Shown here: positions 1 to 6,842 of the stretch, piece after piece
How the letters are laid out: each line of letters opens with the position of its first letter
Position numbering within the stretch: position 1 is the first letter of the stretch
Assembly (NCBI GenBank): GCA_016946835.1
Contig: JACVTC010000269.1
Coordinates: 60,001 to 71,949 of the forward strand
Direction: 5' to 3'
Length of the DNA stretch: 11,949 nucleotides
Source: Neocallimastix lanati (nom. inval.)
Taxonomy: Eukaryota; Neocallimastigomycota; Neocallimastigomycetes; Neocallimastigales; Neocallimastigaceae
Notes under the pieces: model-generated
What the model saw: the letters and a program-made list of their open reading frames with translations, nothing else
Told to the model about the DNA's origin: nothing
Databases searched by the model: none
Made by a program: the position numbers and the translations under genes

Positions 1-844
1 TTATATTATTATTTTATATAATTATTACTATAATTTAAATTACAATAATCCTACAAAGGATTAGTCAAAAGATTTAAACATGTATTTATATAAAATAATT
101 AATTATTAAAATATTAATTATTAATATGAATATGTAATAATATTAATATAACTTTGATATTGATAATATAAAGTAAGATAACAATATAAATATTTAATAT
201 AAATAAAATATAAGAATATAATATTAGTTAAATATTATATTTTATAATTAAAATATAATATGTAGAAATTAATTTAATATGACAATCACGTGTTTACATT
301 ATTTAATATATATTAATTTCAATATGTAAATAATATTTAGTCAATTAGTTGGCCTAGACTAATTCCTAAATATTTTAATAAAGTTAATTTAATAATAATT
401 ATTATATATTATTATTCGTTAATATTGAAATTTAAATAACTGAATTATTGAAATTGAAATTGAATTGAAATTCAATTATTATCTTAACAAAATTTAATTA
501 ATAACAAAATTGTAAAAATAGAAATAAATTAAACTAAATATAGTTAAATGAAAATTGTAATGTAAGATGTATTTTAAATATGTAGTAAATAAAGAGAATT
601 AATAAAGTAGTTTTTGTCAAATATAAAAATATTTAAAAGTTGATCAAAATCGGAATCTAGTGAAATTGAGATTCCGAATGTGTGAGATTTAGCATTTAAA
701 ATAAAAATAATTGAAATTAATAATTTTTAATAAATATAAATTTACTTAAGAATTTAAATATTTAAGAGAATAATTATTATTAATGATATTAATTAAATTA
801 CAATTAAATTCCAGAAATTCGTGCTATCTGTACCAAAAAAAATT
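1..844. other. AT-rich noncoding region upstream of the PBS; presumed 5' LTR side
   Basis: No ORF of note is present. If the primer-binding site at 845 is real, the end of a 5' LTR should lie immediately before it, but no TG...CA unit that recurs downstream of the polypurine tract can be seen. Visible structure includes a small hairpin at 47-62 (aatcct/aggatt, 4-nt loop), a 7-bp inverted pair tttacat/atgtaaa at 293-299 and 324-330, a 7-bp hairpin aattagt/actaatt at 343-349 and 358-364 with a G+C-rich loop, and a strong 9-bp hairpin at 650-677 (listed separately). The tract ends in tctgtacca (827-835). Calling it an LTR is inference from position only. Confidence 0.4.
650..677. other. 9-bp perfect hairpin in presumed LTR
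   Basis: tcggaatct at 650-658 is the exact reverse complement of agattccga at 669-677, with a 10-nt loop. It is one of the few G+C-bearing spots in the first 840 bases. It lies about 165 bases before the gtacca at 830-835. A weaker inverted repeat (2736-2763) lies at almost the same distance before another gtacca (2913-2918) on the 3' side of the element, which could reflect diverged LTR copies. A structural role in a transcript (R-region or 3'-end hairpin) is possible but unproven. Confidence 0.5.
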
Positions 845-862
845 TGGGGGCTTAGCCGGGAA
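845..862 (+). other. Primer-binding site, tRNA-Pro-like
   Basis: The 18 bases TGGGGGCTTAGCCGGGAA begin with TGG, the complement of a tRNA CCA tail. The reverse complement reads as the end of a canonical tRNA: T-stem 3' strand CCCGG, acceptor 3' strand CTAAGCC, discriminator C, then CCA. The implied 5' acceptor strand is GGCTTAG and the implied T-stem 5' strand CCGGG, which gives the usual G53-C61 pair. Animal tRNA-Pro molecules end in CCCGG-ACGAGCC-C-CCA, and the gammaretroviral tRNA-Pro PBS is TGGGGGCTCGTCCGGGAT, so 14 of 18 positions agree. The variant positions should match the host's own tRNA-Pro if the call is right. It is one of the two most G+C-rich spots in the window, which makes chance unlikely. 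Confidence 0.75.
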
Positions 863-927
863 AAGTAAATGAATTAATTATATTAATGAAAAACATAATA
901 AGTAATATAAATAGAATTATGAACTGT

Positions 928-1239
928 AATAAATAATAAATAAGTAATTATAGTTAGTTAATTACTTTTGAGTAAATAATAAATAAGTAATTATAGTTAG
1001 TTAATTACTTTTGAGTAAATAATAAATAAGTAATTATAGTTAGTTAATTACTTTTGAGTAAATAATAAATAAGTAATTATAGTTAGTTAATTACTTTTGA
1101 GTAAATAATAAATAAGTAATTATAGTTAGTTAATTACTTTTGAGTAAATAATAAATAAGTAATTATAGTTAGTTAATTACTTTTGAGTAAATAATAAATA
1201 AGTAATTATAGTTAGTTAATTACTTTTGAATAAATAATA
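928..1239 (+). repeat. 43-bp tandem repeat, seven units, each with a 9-bp stem
   Basis: Units begin at 928, 971, 1014, 1057, 1100, 1143 and 1186, with a partial unit from 1229. Units are identical apart from one base at the start of the first and one at the start of the partial last copy. Each contains aagtaatta and its reverse complement taattactt separated by the 8-nt tagttagt, so a transcript would carry seven identical hairpins. A diverged remnant (aactatagctagttaat) lies just downstream at about 1277-1293. The array sits in the element leader between PBS and gag, where packaging and dimerisation signals of retroelements normally lie. The near-identity of units contrasts with the decayed look of the rest and implies recent expansion or homogenisation. 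Confidence 0.95.
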
Positions 1240-1255
1240 AAAAAAAAAAAAAAAA
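1239..1255. repeat. A17 homopolymer
   Basis: An uninterrupted run of 17 A directly follows the tandem array and precedes a further A-rich stretch (to about 1275). It could be simple slippage, or a remnant of an inserted polyadenylated copy, but no flanking duplication is visible. Confidence 0.9.
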
Positions 1256-1345
1256 TATTAAATAATAAAAAAATATTAACTATAGCTAGTTAATGAAAAT
1301 TATCCATTGATGAATTATCAAATTGTTATGAATAATTAAGGAATA

Positions 1346-1579
1346 ATGGAACCTAATCTAATTAAGTTAATTAAAATATTACCACGACTAAATGTAGTGA
1401 ATGAACAAAACGTATTGACATGGTATGACAAGTTGGTAAACTTAATACAAGGGAGTGGTGTTCAAGATGAAGAAATTAGATATAGATTAGCGTTTCTTGC
1501 TACCAGTGGTGAAGCACGAAGACTAATAAAAGAATTAAAAGAGGAAATAAGAAGTGTATCCAAACTTAATCCAAATTAA
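1346..1579 (+). CDS. gag: Retrotransposon Gag (capsid) N-terminal part, 77 aa
   Basis: The protein resembles the N-terminal half of a Ty3/retrotransposon capsid (Retrotrans_gag-like): a short lead into LPRLNV (12-17), then a Trp-containing helix TWYDKL (25-30), then RLAFLATSGEARRLIKEL (47-64), which matches the pattern 'residues conserved around ...L...L.G.A...' of capsid helices 3-4. The capsid protein forms the particle that packages element RNA in the cytoplasm. Start: ATG at 1346, the first in-frame ATG after the leader. The frame closes at TAA 1577-1579 in mid-domain, while the matching continuation lies in the +1 frame from 1551. G+C content and codon variety rise sharply here relative to flanks, supporting real coding ancestry. 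Family assignment comes from pattern reading, not a search. Confidence 0.7.
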   Translation: MEPNLIKLIKILPRLNVVNEQNVLTWYDKLVNLIQGSGVQDEEIRYRLAFLATSGEARRLIKELKEEIRSVSKLNPN

Positions 1580-2393
1580 AAATGCTCTTCATAAAATAAA
1601 AGATCGAGACCATTTTTATTATTACGATAAATTAAAGGCTATAAAATTAAAGGTAGGACAAAATTTATTCGATTTTAATTCTATTTATTTAGAATATTAC
1701 AATAAATTACCATCACTGCTTAAGGAAGGCATTACAGTAAAAGACTACGTTAGGTCAATTGAGATAAATCAATATGCATGTTTTACTGTAATTTATGAAG
1801 GCGTTGAAACAATTGAAGAAGCTTGTCGAATTACACATAAAATACAAAATATCATTAACTTTGAAGAATGTGTACGAAATGAGCAAAATTTTTATTATGA
1901 ACCAATGGAGTTAGCAGAAACTGTTGAAATCAAAGAAATTAAACAAGAAGAAAACAGTAATAAAGAAGAATGGATCGCTAAAGCCGAAGATATCAAAGTA
2001 ATAAATGACAAAGAAGAAGTTGAAAAGGGTGATGAAGAAACAATTAATAAGAATACTATGTTAAAAGAAATAGAAGATGATGACAAACCAATCAATCATA
2101 ATGACGGAATAAATAACGAAATAAAGGAAGTGGAAAATATTGCAAGTCTTAACAAAATTAATACTGAAAATAATAATGAAGAACTAATGAGAGCGGATAA
2201 CCATGTGAAAACGCAACGAACTGATAAATTTGAGTGGATAGATACGACAAGTGAAAAGTATCAAACATTCAGGATCAACATCAAAGATAATTCCAAGACA
2301 AGGTGCGATAATCGAGAAGACTTAAGAATGGTAGAAAGGAATTATAAATATAAAAGGAAATTTATAAACTATTTTATATTATTTTTATTTTAG
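1554..2393 (+). CDS. gag: Retrotransposon Gag C-terminal part with acidic tail, frame-shifted from upstream half
   Basis: This frame is open from 1551. It has no ATG until codon 118 (1905); codon 1 at 1554 is GTG, so it was probably not translated alone but as the continuation of the gag at 1346. Residues 20-35 and 38-53 (LFDFNSIYLEYYNKLP) look like capsid C-lobe helices. VKDYVRSIEINQYACFTVI (62-80) and the following VETIEEACRITHKI (84-97) match the usual end of Retrotrans_gag ('T-x-E-E-A-x...A'). Residues 115-220 are low-complexity and very rich in E, K, D and N. Cysteines occur at 76, 91, 106 and 251 with no CCHC knuckle. The last residues (a KYKRK cluster then a hydrophobic FINYFILFLF) are encoded by AT-rich DNA and may be read-through into noncoding sequence. 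No protease or polymerase follows. Confidence 0.65.
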   Translation: MYPNLIQIKNALHKIKDRDHFYYYDKLKAIKLKVGQNLFDFNSIYLEYYNKLPSLLKEGITVKDYVRSIEINQYACFTVIYEGVETIEEACRITHKIQNIINFEECVRNEQNFYYEPMELAETVEIKEIKQEENSNKEEWIAKAEDIKVINDKEEVEKGDEETINKNTMLKEIEDDDKPINHNDGINNEIKEVENIASLNKINTENNNEELMRADNHVKTQRTDKFEWIDTTSEKYQTFRINIKDNSKTRCDNREDLRMVERNYKYKRKFINYFILFLF

Positions 2394-2532
2394 CTTTTAT
2401 AGTTATTAATAAATTTTATATAGTCAAGAAAACAGATAGTATAGAGATAGTTAATTATTTAAAGTAGATCAATTTTTCTGTTTCGTTTACTAAGTCAACC
2501 TTAGGAGGACTTCAGGGGACGAAGTCCAAGTT
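2394..2532 (+). other. 3' untranslated stretch of the retroelement with GC-rich hairpin
   Basis: A 7-bp inverted pair aaacaga/tctgttt brackets most of it (2430-2436 and 2477-2483). The strongest structure is a perfect 7-bp hairpin: ggacttc at 2507-2513 and gaagtcc at 2521-2527 around the loop aggggac. It is the densest G+C spot in the window. In Ty3-like elements a short G-rich block of this look commonly lies just before the polypurine tract. Confidence 0.7.
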
Positions 2533-2542
2533 AGGGGGGAGA
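2533..2542 (+). other. Polypurine tract (plus-strand primer site)
   Basis: AGGGGGGAGA is an all-purine run with six consecutive G, found nowhere else in this AT-rich window. In LTR elements such a tract primes plus-strand DNA synthesis and lies directly against the 5' end of the 3' LTR. Its position after gag and in the same orientation as the PBS supports the call. Confidence 0.75.
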
Positions 2543-2560
2543 TCTTGGTACGAGACCAAG
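2543..2560 (+). other. Hairpin immediately after the PPT; presumed start of a 3' LTR
   Basis: cttggt at 2544-2549 pairs with accaag at 2555-2560 around the 5-nt loop acgag. By position this should be the first sequence of the 3' LTR, yet nothing like it occurs in bases 1-844, so the LTR start cannot be confirmed and does not begin with the usual TG. Confidence 0.4.
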
Positions 2561-3257
2561 TGAAAAATTAAAATTAAATAAAATTAAATTTACAATAAAA
2601 AATAGGAAATCGAATTAATCCATAAAAGGATAGATTAAATTGTAATTTATATATAAAATGCAAAAAATTAAAAATTATTAAGACTCTCTCTTTTCCAAAT
2701 AACTATTTTATTAAATGTAAAAATAAATTGAATTGCAATTGATCTAAATTGTGATCTCAATTGTTTAAAAATAAAAATTTAAAAATAAATAAATAAATAA
2801 ATAATAAAATAAAATTTACATATTTAGTTCTAATTTACGATTTTAGTGTTAATTACTTATTATTGTGAATATTAATATAATTAGATATAAATTTTTAAAA
2901 TTCATTTACATCGTACCACTTGCTTGTAAGAAACAGTAATTATTTGTTAAATAATTATAATTTCTTTATTTGATTATTTATCTATTATATAATTTATACA
3001 TTCATTCATTAAATTAGTAATTATTTATCAAGTTAATATGTATTTGTACATTCAATTATAGTTTTAATTTAATTAAAAATTTTCTTTAAATTTATTTAGT
3101 ATACATTTATTTTATTTAATTTATTTAATTAATTATAAATTTTATTAATTTCTATAGTAATGAATTAATTATTTAATTATTATTTTTAATTAAAATTTGA
3201 ATTAACGAACTTTAAAGTTTTTATTTTCTTATTAAAATATAAATTAATTTTATCGGA
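2561..3257. other. AT-rich noncoding stretch, possible diverged 3' LTR
   Basis: No ORF is supported. Visible items are a small hairpin around atcc/ggat (about 2618-2634), an imperfect inverted repeat caattga/tcaattg (2736-2742 and 2757-2763), an (AAAT)n tract (about 2784-2803), and a G+C spot tcgtaccacttgcttgtaag (2911-2930). The interval from the PPT to the gtacca at 2913-2918 is about 375 bases. That would be a plausible LTR length if the gtacca before the PBS (830-835) marks the equivalent end. The two intervals do not align convincingly by eye. Confidence 0.35.
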
Positions 3258-3590
3258 CTTTAAGGTTTTTTCTAATTTATTATAATAATAAATTGGTTTT
3301 TCCTTAAAGAACTTATCTAGTTTTTTCTTCTAATCTTTTTCTAGATAAGATAATTGTTAAGATTAGAAAACCTTTTAAATTATTATTTTATATAAAATTT
3401 ATAAAATTTTATTATTTAATTTTTAGTATAAATAGCTATTGATTTCTCTAAATTTTTGAGAAATCAAGAGTTATTATTATATAACAAATATTAAATAAAT
3501 ATATAATAATAATAAATAAAATCTACAACATTTTCAATAAGTGTTCTTTTTATTTTGTGTTGTTTATTATATTTGTTTATAATAAACTCT
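3258..3590 (+). repeat. Structured repeat family 1, copy 1 (hairpins A, C, pseudoknot, D)
   Basis: Hairpin A: outer stem ctttaagg/ccttaaag (3258-3265, 3302-3309), facing T6 (3266-3271) and T5 (3297-3301) tracts, inner stem ctaattta/taaattgg (3272-3279, 3289-3296; one G-T pair). Hairpin B is missing, the sequence running directly into C. Hairpin C: cttatctag/ctagataag (3312-3320, 3341-3349). Its loop holds ttctaatctt (3328-3337), complementary over 10 bases to aagattagaa at 3359-3368, so a pseudoknot can form. A TATA-like tataaatag (3427-3435) is followed by hairpin D, ttgatttctc/gagaaatcaa (3439-3448, 3458-3467). The shared box tttataataaactct is at 3576-3590. The same order recurs in copies 2-4. 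No protein is encoded. Confidence 0.85.
3427..3435 (+). promoter_or_regulatory. TATA-like box in repeat copy 1
   Basis: tataaatag sits between the pseudoknot and hairpin D. The same motif occupies the same slot in the other copies (tataaatag, tataaataa, tataaaag). In such AT-rich DNA the word alone is weak evidence; its conserved slot and orientation are what support it. Confidence 0.45.
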
Positions 3591-3648
3591 TCTTTGCCAA
3601 GATAAGTTAAATTTTTCTTTATTTTTTCTAATTGTTTTCTTATTTTCT

Positions 3649-3764
3649 CAACTTGATGTTAGTATCAGGTTGTAGTTAATAATTTTGTTATAATAAATAT
3701 TATAATGAAATTATTACATTGCTGTTAGAAATTGAAATAAAAATTCTTTTATAGCAATTTCTAA
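3649..3764. other. Two hairpins at the dyad between copies 1 and 2
   Basis: First hairpin: caacttgat/atcaggttg (3649-3657, 3664-3672; 9 bp with one wobble, 6-nt loop). Second: ttagaaattg/caatttctaa (3725-3734, 3755-3764), which continues inward with ataaaa/ttttat and gives a nearly perfect 40-base fold. They lie at the centre of the inverted pair formed by copies 1 and 2. A ttaca at 3714-3718, preceded by ttattaca, matches the ttattaca in copy 4 (ending 8975) and may be an element end. Confidence 0.7.
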
Positions 3765-3840
3765 TCCACAATTTTATTTTAATAATAGTATTATTAATTA
3801 AAATTGGGAAATTTTAAATTTGTTTTATTAAAAAAAAATC

Positions 3841-4203
3841 GAGTTTATTATAAGAAAATTTAATTTATTTATTTCATTTTACCCAAAAAAAAAAAATAAA
3901 TAAAAATTATTTTAAAAAAAAAAAATTATTATTATTATTAATATTTTAATTTATAAAAATTTATTGTTATTATTATTTTTTTCTTATAATAATAACTCTT
4001 AATTTCTAAAAGAACTTAAGAGTCTCTATTTATACTTTTTCAAAATTTTAAATTAAATATTGTCTAATCTTAACAAATTTCTTATTTAGGAAAAGATTAG
4101 AAGAAAAACCTAAACAAGTTTCGATTAATATTCTAAACATATTAATCATCGGATCATTAAGTAAAACCGATACCAATCAGTATTCTGGAAAACCTTAAAG
4201 ATC
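3841..4203 (-). repeat. Structured repeat family 1, copy 2 (hairpins A, B, C, pseudoknot, D)
   Basis: Read on the minus strand, in + coordinates. Hairpin A: outer arms 4152-4161 and 4194-4203 (10 bp, one mismatch), inner arms 4167-4173 and 4180-4188, with five-base A-tracts facing each other (T-tracts on the minus strand). Hairpin B: gattaatat/atattaatc (4123-4131, 4139-4147). Hairpin C: 4081-4090 with 4109-4118, 10 bp with one G-U on the minus strand. Its loop (4093-4101) is complementary over 9 bases to 4063-4071. TATA-like box 4026-4034, hairpin D 3996-4022 (ctcttaa/ttaagag plus inner ttct/agaa), and the shared box gagtttattataa at 3841-3853. It is a mirror image of copy 1. Confidence 0.85.
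4026..4034 (-). promoter_or_regulatory. TATA-like box in repeat copy 2
   Basis: The minus strand reads tataaatag, identical to copy 1, a few bases before hairpin D and about 30 bases after the pseudoknot arm. Support comes only from conserved position among copies. Confidence 0.45.
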
Positions 4204-4457
4204 GATTTTCTAATTATTTTTATAATAAATAAATTTAATTAAATGTCCAAAATAATAAATAAAAAAAAAATTAAAAATTGAATAAATTTGTCCAAATTTA
4301 GAAAAAATTTTTTGTTATGAAAAATTTTAAATAATTTTTGATTATGTCTAAACATTTAAATAATAATTATAACGAATAAATATTAACTAATATTAATAAA
4401 ATTTTTAATTATTAAGTTTAACTAATAATTGGTTAACTACTCCTAATTTTTAAATAA

Positions 4458-4610
4458 TTTTACATGTAATAGTTATAGTACATTGTTACAAAATAAATAA
4501 TGATAATGTAAAAATAATGTATTTCTAATTATTATGTATTTAATATATTAATACATAATAAGAAATAATAATTAAAATTTAAAAATTTATTATTATTTCT
4601 TACACTTGTT
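4458..4610 (+). repeat. Hairpin cluster X ending in CTTACACTTGTT (family 2)
   Basis: Three folds in a row: ttttacat/atgtaaaa (4458-4464 region and 4506-4513), a perfect 12-bp hairpin ttattatgtatt/aatacataataa (4529-4540, 4550-4561), and aagaaataata/tattatttctt (4560-4570, 4591-4601). The last arm is followed by acacttgtt. The same hairpin-plus-CTTACACTTGTT ending occurs at 6128, and a minus-strand version at 8306. The stretch around 4486-4523 also resembles 6844-6876. Confidence 0.6.
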
Positions 4611-4900
4611 GTAATAATTTAATTAAAAAATTATAATTAAATTATTAATCATTAATATTGTTAAGATTATATTTGGTTTTAATGTAACTTGGTTGGAATG
4701 CTATTAACTAATAACTTCCTTATGATAATTAAATTTTATATTATCAGTATTCTTATAGAATTTTATTATATTTTCATTTTATTATTTTATTTGATTTTAT
4801 TTAATAATATTTTTTAATGAATGAAGTTATCAGATTATTAAAATATTAGTAATCTTACGAAGATTATTTAAAACAGTTAATTCACTATTCTTTTATACAT
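4611..4900. other. AT-rich noncoding stretch
   Basis: No ORF. A short stretch at about 4679-4699 (taatgtaacttggttggaa) resembles 7018-7036 (taatacgacttgattggaa), so part of this interval may belong to a repeat shared with the 6.84-7.09 kb region. Confidence 0.4.
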
Positions 4901-5000
4901 AAAAAATAAACAATTAAAAAGTTGTATAATAATAAATAAAATAATAAACAATAGTTTAAAAAGTTAGATAATAATAAATAAAAAATAAACAATTAATTAT
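4900..5000. repeat. Imperfect tandem repeat, period about 40-42
   Basis: Three partial units share aaataaacaat...aaaaagtt.gataataataaata: cores start near 4906, 4945 and 4985, with gtt marks at 4921 and 4963. Copies differ by small indels. Confidence 0.6.
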
Positions 5001-5088
5001 ACTTTAAAAGGTAAAAATTATATTCAACAATTTTATTATTATTATTATTTAATAATAATAAATAATATATATTTATATTGTAAAAGGA

Positions 5089-5704
5089 TTTTGAGGTGTA
5101 TGATTATACTAAATAAAGATTAATTTGTTATGGTAATGAGGCTTATATAGCTCATCGAGTTATATCCTTTACAAATATTAGCTCTAACTGCTAATATTAA
5201 AGGTTTAGAAAAGAATCATACTTACCTATGGTTCTTTCTAATTATCGAGTTTATTATAACGAATTATAATAGACGAAACACTAAAATTGCTAAAGAAAAG
5301 TTTTAATTATAAAATTTGTTTTATTAAAATAATTTGTTTTATTAATTATTAGAAACTTTAAATGTTAAAACTATTATTATTATTATTATTATATTATAAT
5401 TGTTATAATAATAACTCTTGATTTCTCAAAGAGAACTCAAGAGCCTTATTTATACTTTTTTATCAAAATAAGGTTGAAATCAAAAGGGGTTCTAATCTTA
5501 ACAAATCTCTTATCTAGGAAAAGACTAGAAGAAAAACCTAGATAAGTTTTTTGATCGATATTCTATCCATATCGATCATCGCGTTAATTAAGTAAAACCG
5601 ATTACTTTTAAGAAATAATTGGAAAAACCTTAATTAACCGATTACTTAATCTAATATAATGATCGAAAATAAAAGAATAAAATAATGAAAATTATTTCGA
5701 TCAT
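5089..5704 (-). repeat. Structured repeat family 1, copy 3 (longest; eight hairpins)
   Basis: Read on the minus strand, in + coordinates. An extra outer hairpin atgatcgaaa/tttcgatcat (5659-5668, 5695-5704) precedes hairpin A (outer 5584-5592 with 5629-5637; inner 5598-5604 with 5616-5622; A-tracts 5593-5597 and 5623-5628). Hairpin B: gatcgatat/atatcgatc (5553-5561, 5569-5577). Hairpin C: perfect 10 bp (5509-5518, 5537-5546). Its loop (5521-5529) pairs with 5491-5499 over 9 bases, one G-U. TATA-like box 5446-5454. Hairpin D: ctcttga/tcaagag with ttctc/gagaa (5415-5443). The shared box is at 5247-5259. Beyond it lie a hairpin near 5207-5239, a 14-bp hairpin at 5166-5203 (aatattagc/gctaatatt with ccttt/aaagg) and a 9-bp hairpin with a 3-base loop at 5145-5165. 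Confidence 0.85.
5446..5454 (-). promoter_or_regulatory. TATA-like box in repeat copy 3
   Basis: The minus strand reads tataaataa, in the slot between the pseudoknot arm and hairpin D as in the other copies. Confidence 0.4.
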
Positions 5705-5784
5705 AAAATTTAAAATTTAATCTATTTAGTTCTATTTTATAGAACTTTATATAAAAAATATAAAACAATACATTAATAATAAAA

Positions 5785-5848
5785 ATACATGATTAATAAA
5801 ATACAGAATACATGATAGAATACAGAATACATGATAAAATACAGAATA
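5785..5848. repeat. Short tandem repeat, period about 19 (atacatgataaaatacaga)
   Basis: Units start at 5785, 5808 and 5827 (the first carries a small insertion), and a partial unit ends near 5848. Confidence 0.75.
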
Positions 5849-6060
5849 GTGTTTTGGTTTATGATTTAATAAGTAAGAGAAAACTAAAACTAATAATTTT
5901 AATAATTAAGTGAATAATTAAATAAATTTAATATTATTTTAAATGTATAAAAATTATTTAATTAAATAAAATTTTAATATTAAACTAAATAAATTTTTAA
6001 TATGTAATTAAATAAATTATTAATTATAATTAAATGTATAAATGAAATATGAGTTAAATA
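5849..6060. other. AT-rich noncoding stretch
   Basis: Low-complexity A/T sequence with short aaattaaat-type repeats. No ORF or clear structure. Confidence 0.5.
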
Positions 6061-6061
6061 A

Positions 6062-6145
6062 AAGTTATATTAATTATAACTTAACTAAGAAAATATAGTT
6101 ATTTTGTTGAAAATAATTATATTTTCTTACACTTGTTAAGGTTAT
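6062..6145 (+). repeat. Hairpin cluster Z ending in CTTACACTTGTT (family 2)
   Basis: An 8-bp hairpin aagttata/tataactt (6062-6069, 6075-6082) is followed by a very strong one at 6087-6128: aagaaaatata/tatattttctt, a single G-T pair, then ttatttt/aaaataa around a 4-base loop (gttg), 19 pairs in all. The right arm runs straight into acacttgtt, matching cluster X. Confidence 0.65.
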
Positions 6146-6842
6146 GAGAAATTAAATAAAAACAATAATAAATACAAAGATTTTATTTTATTTATTTTAT
6201 TTTATTTTTTTATTTTATGATTGATTTTCTAAAAATTGGTAGCAAAATTTACAACTATTTATACTTTTTTTTAAGGCATAAAAGTTGTTCTTGCCACTAA
6301 ATTTTATATTATTACATTTTATTTTTTTATAAAAATTATTAAATTTAAATTGATTTTTATAATCAATTATATAAAATTTAATTATAACAATATAGATAAA
6401 ATACATTTATAATATTAATAAAACATTTTTTTTTTTTTTTTTTTAATAATCTATCTAAAATATTACTAATAAGAATTTATTTAATTGGCTATAATTATTA
6501 TTACAATCTGTTAAAATATTCAAATAAAAATAAAAATACTATTCTAATATAAACGTTTTTAATAAAATAAAATATTTGTCAATATAAAATAAAACATTTT
6601 GATATAAAATTTTATAATAAAAGTTAAAATATAATATATAAATTTTTAATTATCAATATATAAAAATATTATTAATACAAATTTTCATTATTAATAAAAA
6701 AATAAGATTTATTATTAATATTGCTAATATAAGTTTTAAATATATAAAAATATTACTATTAATATAAGATTTAATATAAAAATATAAAGTTTAATATAAT
6801 TTTTGATTTAATTTTTAATCTTTGAATTTAAAAATTTATTAA
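6146..6842. other. AT-rich noncoding desert with T19 run
   Basis: No supported gene. A minus-strand ORF of 63 codons (6215-6406) has only AT-driven composition (K, N, I, F, Y) and no recognisable domain. A T19 homopolymer lies at 6426-6444. Short aatataaaa-type repeats fill 6580-6800. Confidence 0.6.

Larger units (their letters stand above)
845..2542 (+). mobile_element. Gag-only LTR retrotransposon, internal region (decayed or non-autonomous)
   Basis: Read in order: PBS (845-862), repeat-bearing leader (863-1345), gag in two frames (1346-2393), short 3' untranslated stretch with a G+C-rich hairpin (2394-2532) and polypurine tract (2533-2542). This is the order of a Ty3/retrovirus-like element. 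The internal region is only about 1.7 kb and has no protease, reverse transcriptase, RNase H or integrase, so it could move only with enzymes from another element. Gag-only non-autonomous elements of this kind are known in plants and other eukaryotes (TR-GAG type). The frame change in gag and the lack of an alignable LTR pair argue that this copy is old. Element boundaries are not established. Confidence 0.65.

Noticed and set aside
1895-2095. Minus-strand ORF of 66 codons, rich in Ser, Leu and Ile
   Set aside because: It is the antisense shadow of the acidic gag tail.
4657-4669. attgttaagatta as a fifth copy of the pseudoknot arm
   Set aside because: No hairpin C or complementary loop lies upstream; isolated match in AT-rich DNA.
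5089-5704. Hammerhead or other self-cleaving ribozyme (retrozyme) in the hairpin repeats
   Set aside because: Searched for CTGATGA with a following CGAAA core on both strands. cgatgag and gacgaaac are present but not arranged as a hammerhead core.
6215-6406. Minus-strand ORF of 63 codons
   Set aside because: Composition is only what AT-rich DNA gives (K, N, I, F, Y). There is no domain, no conserved context and no G+C rise as seen in gag.
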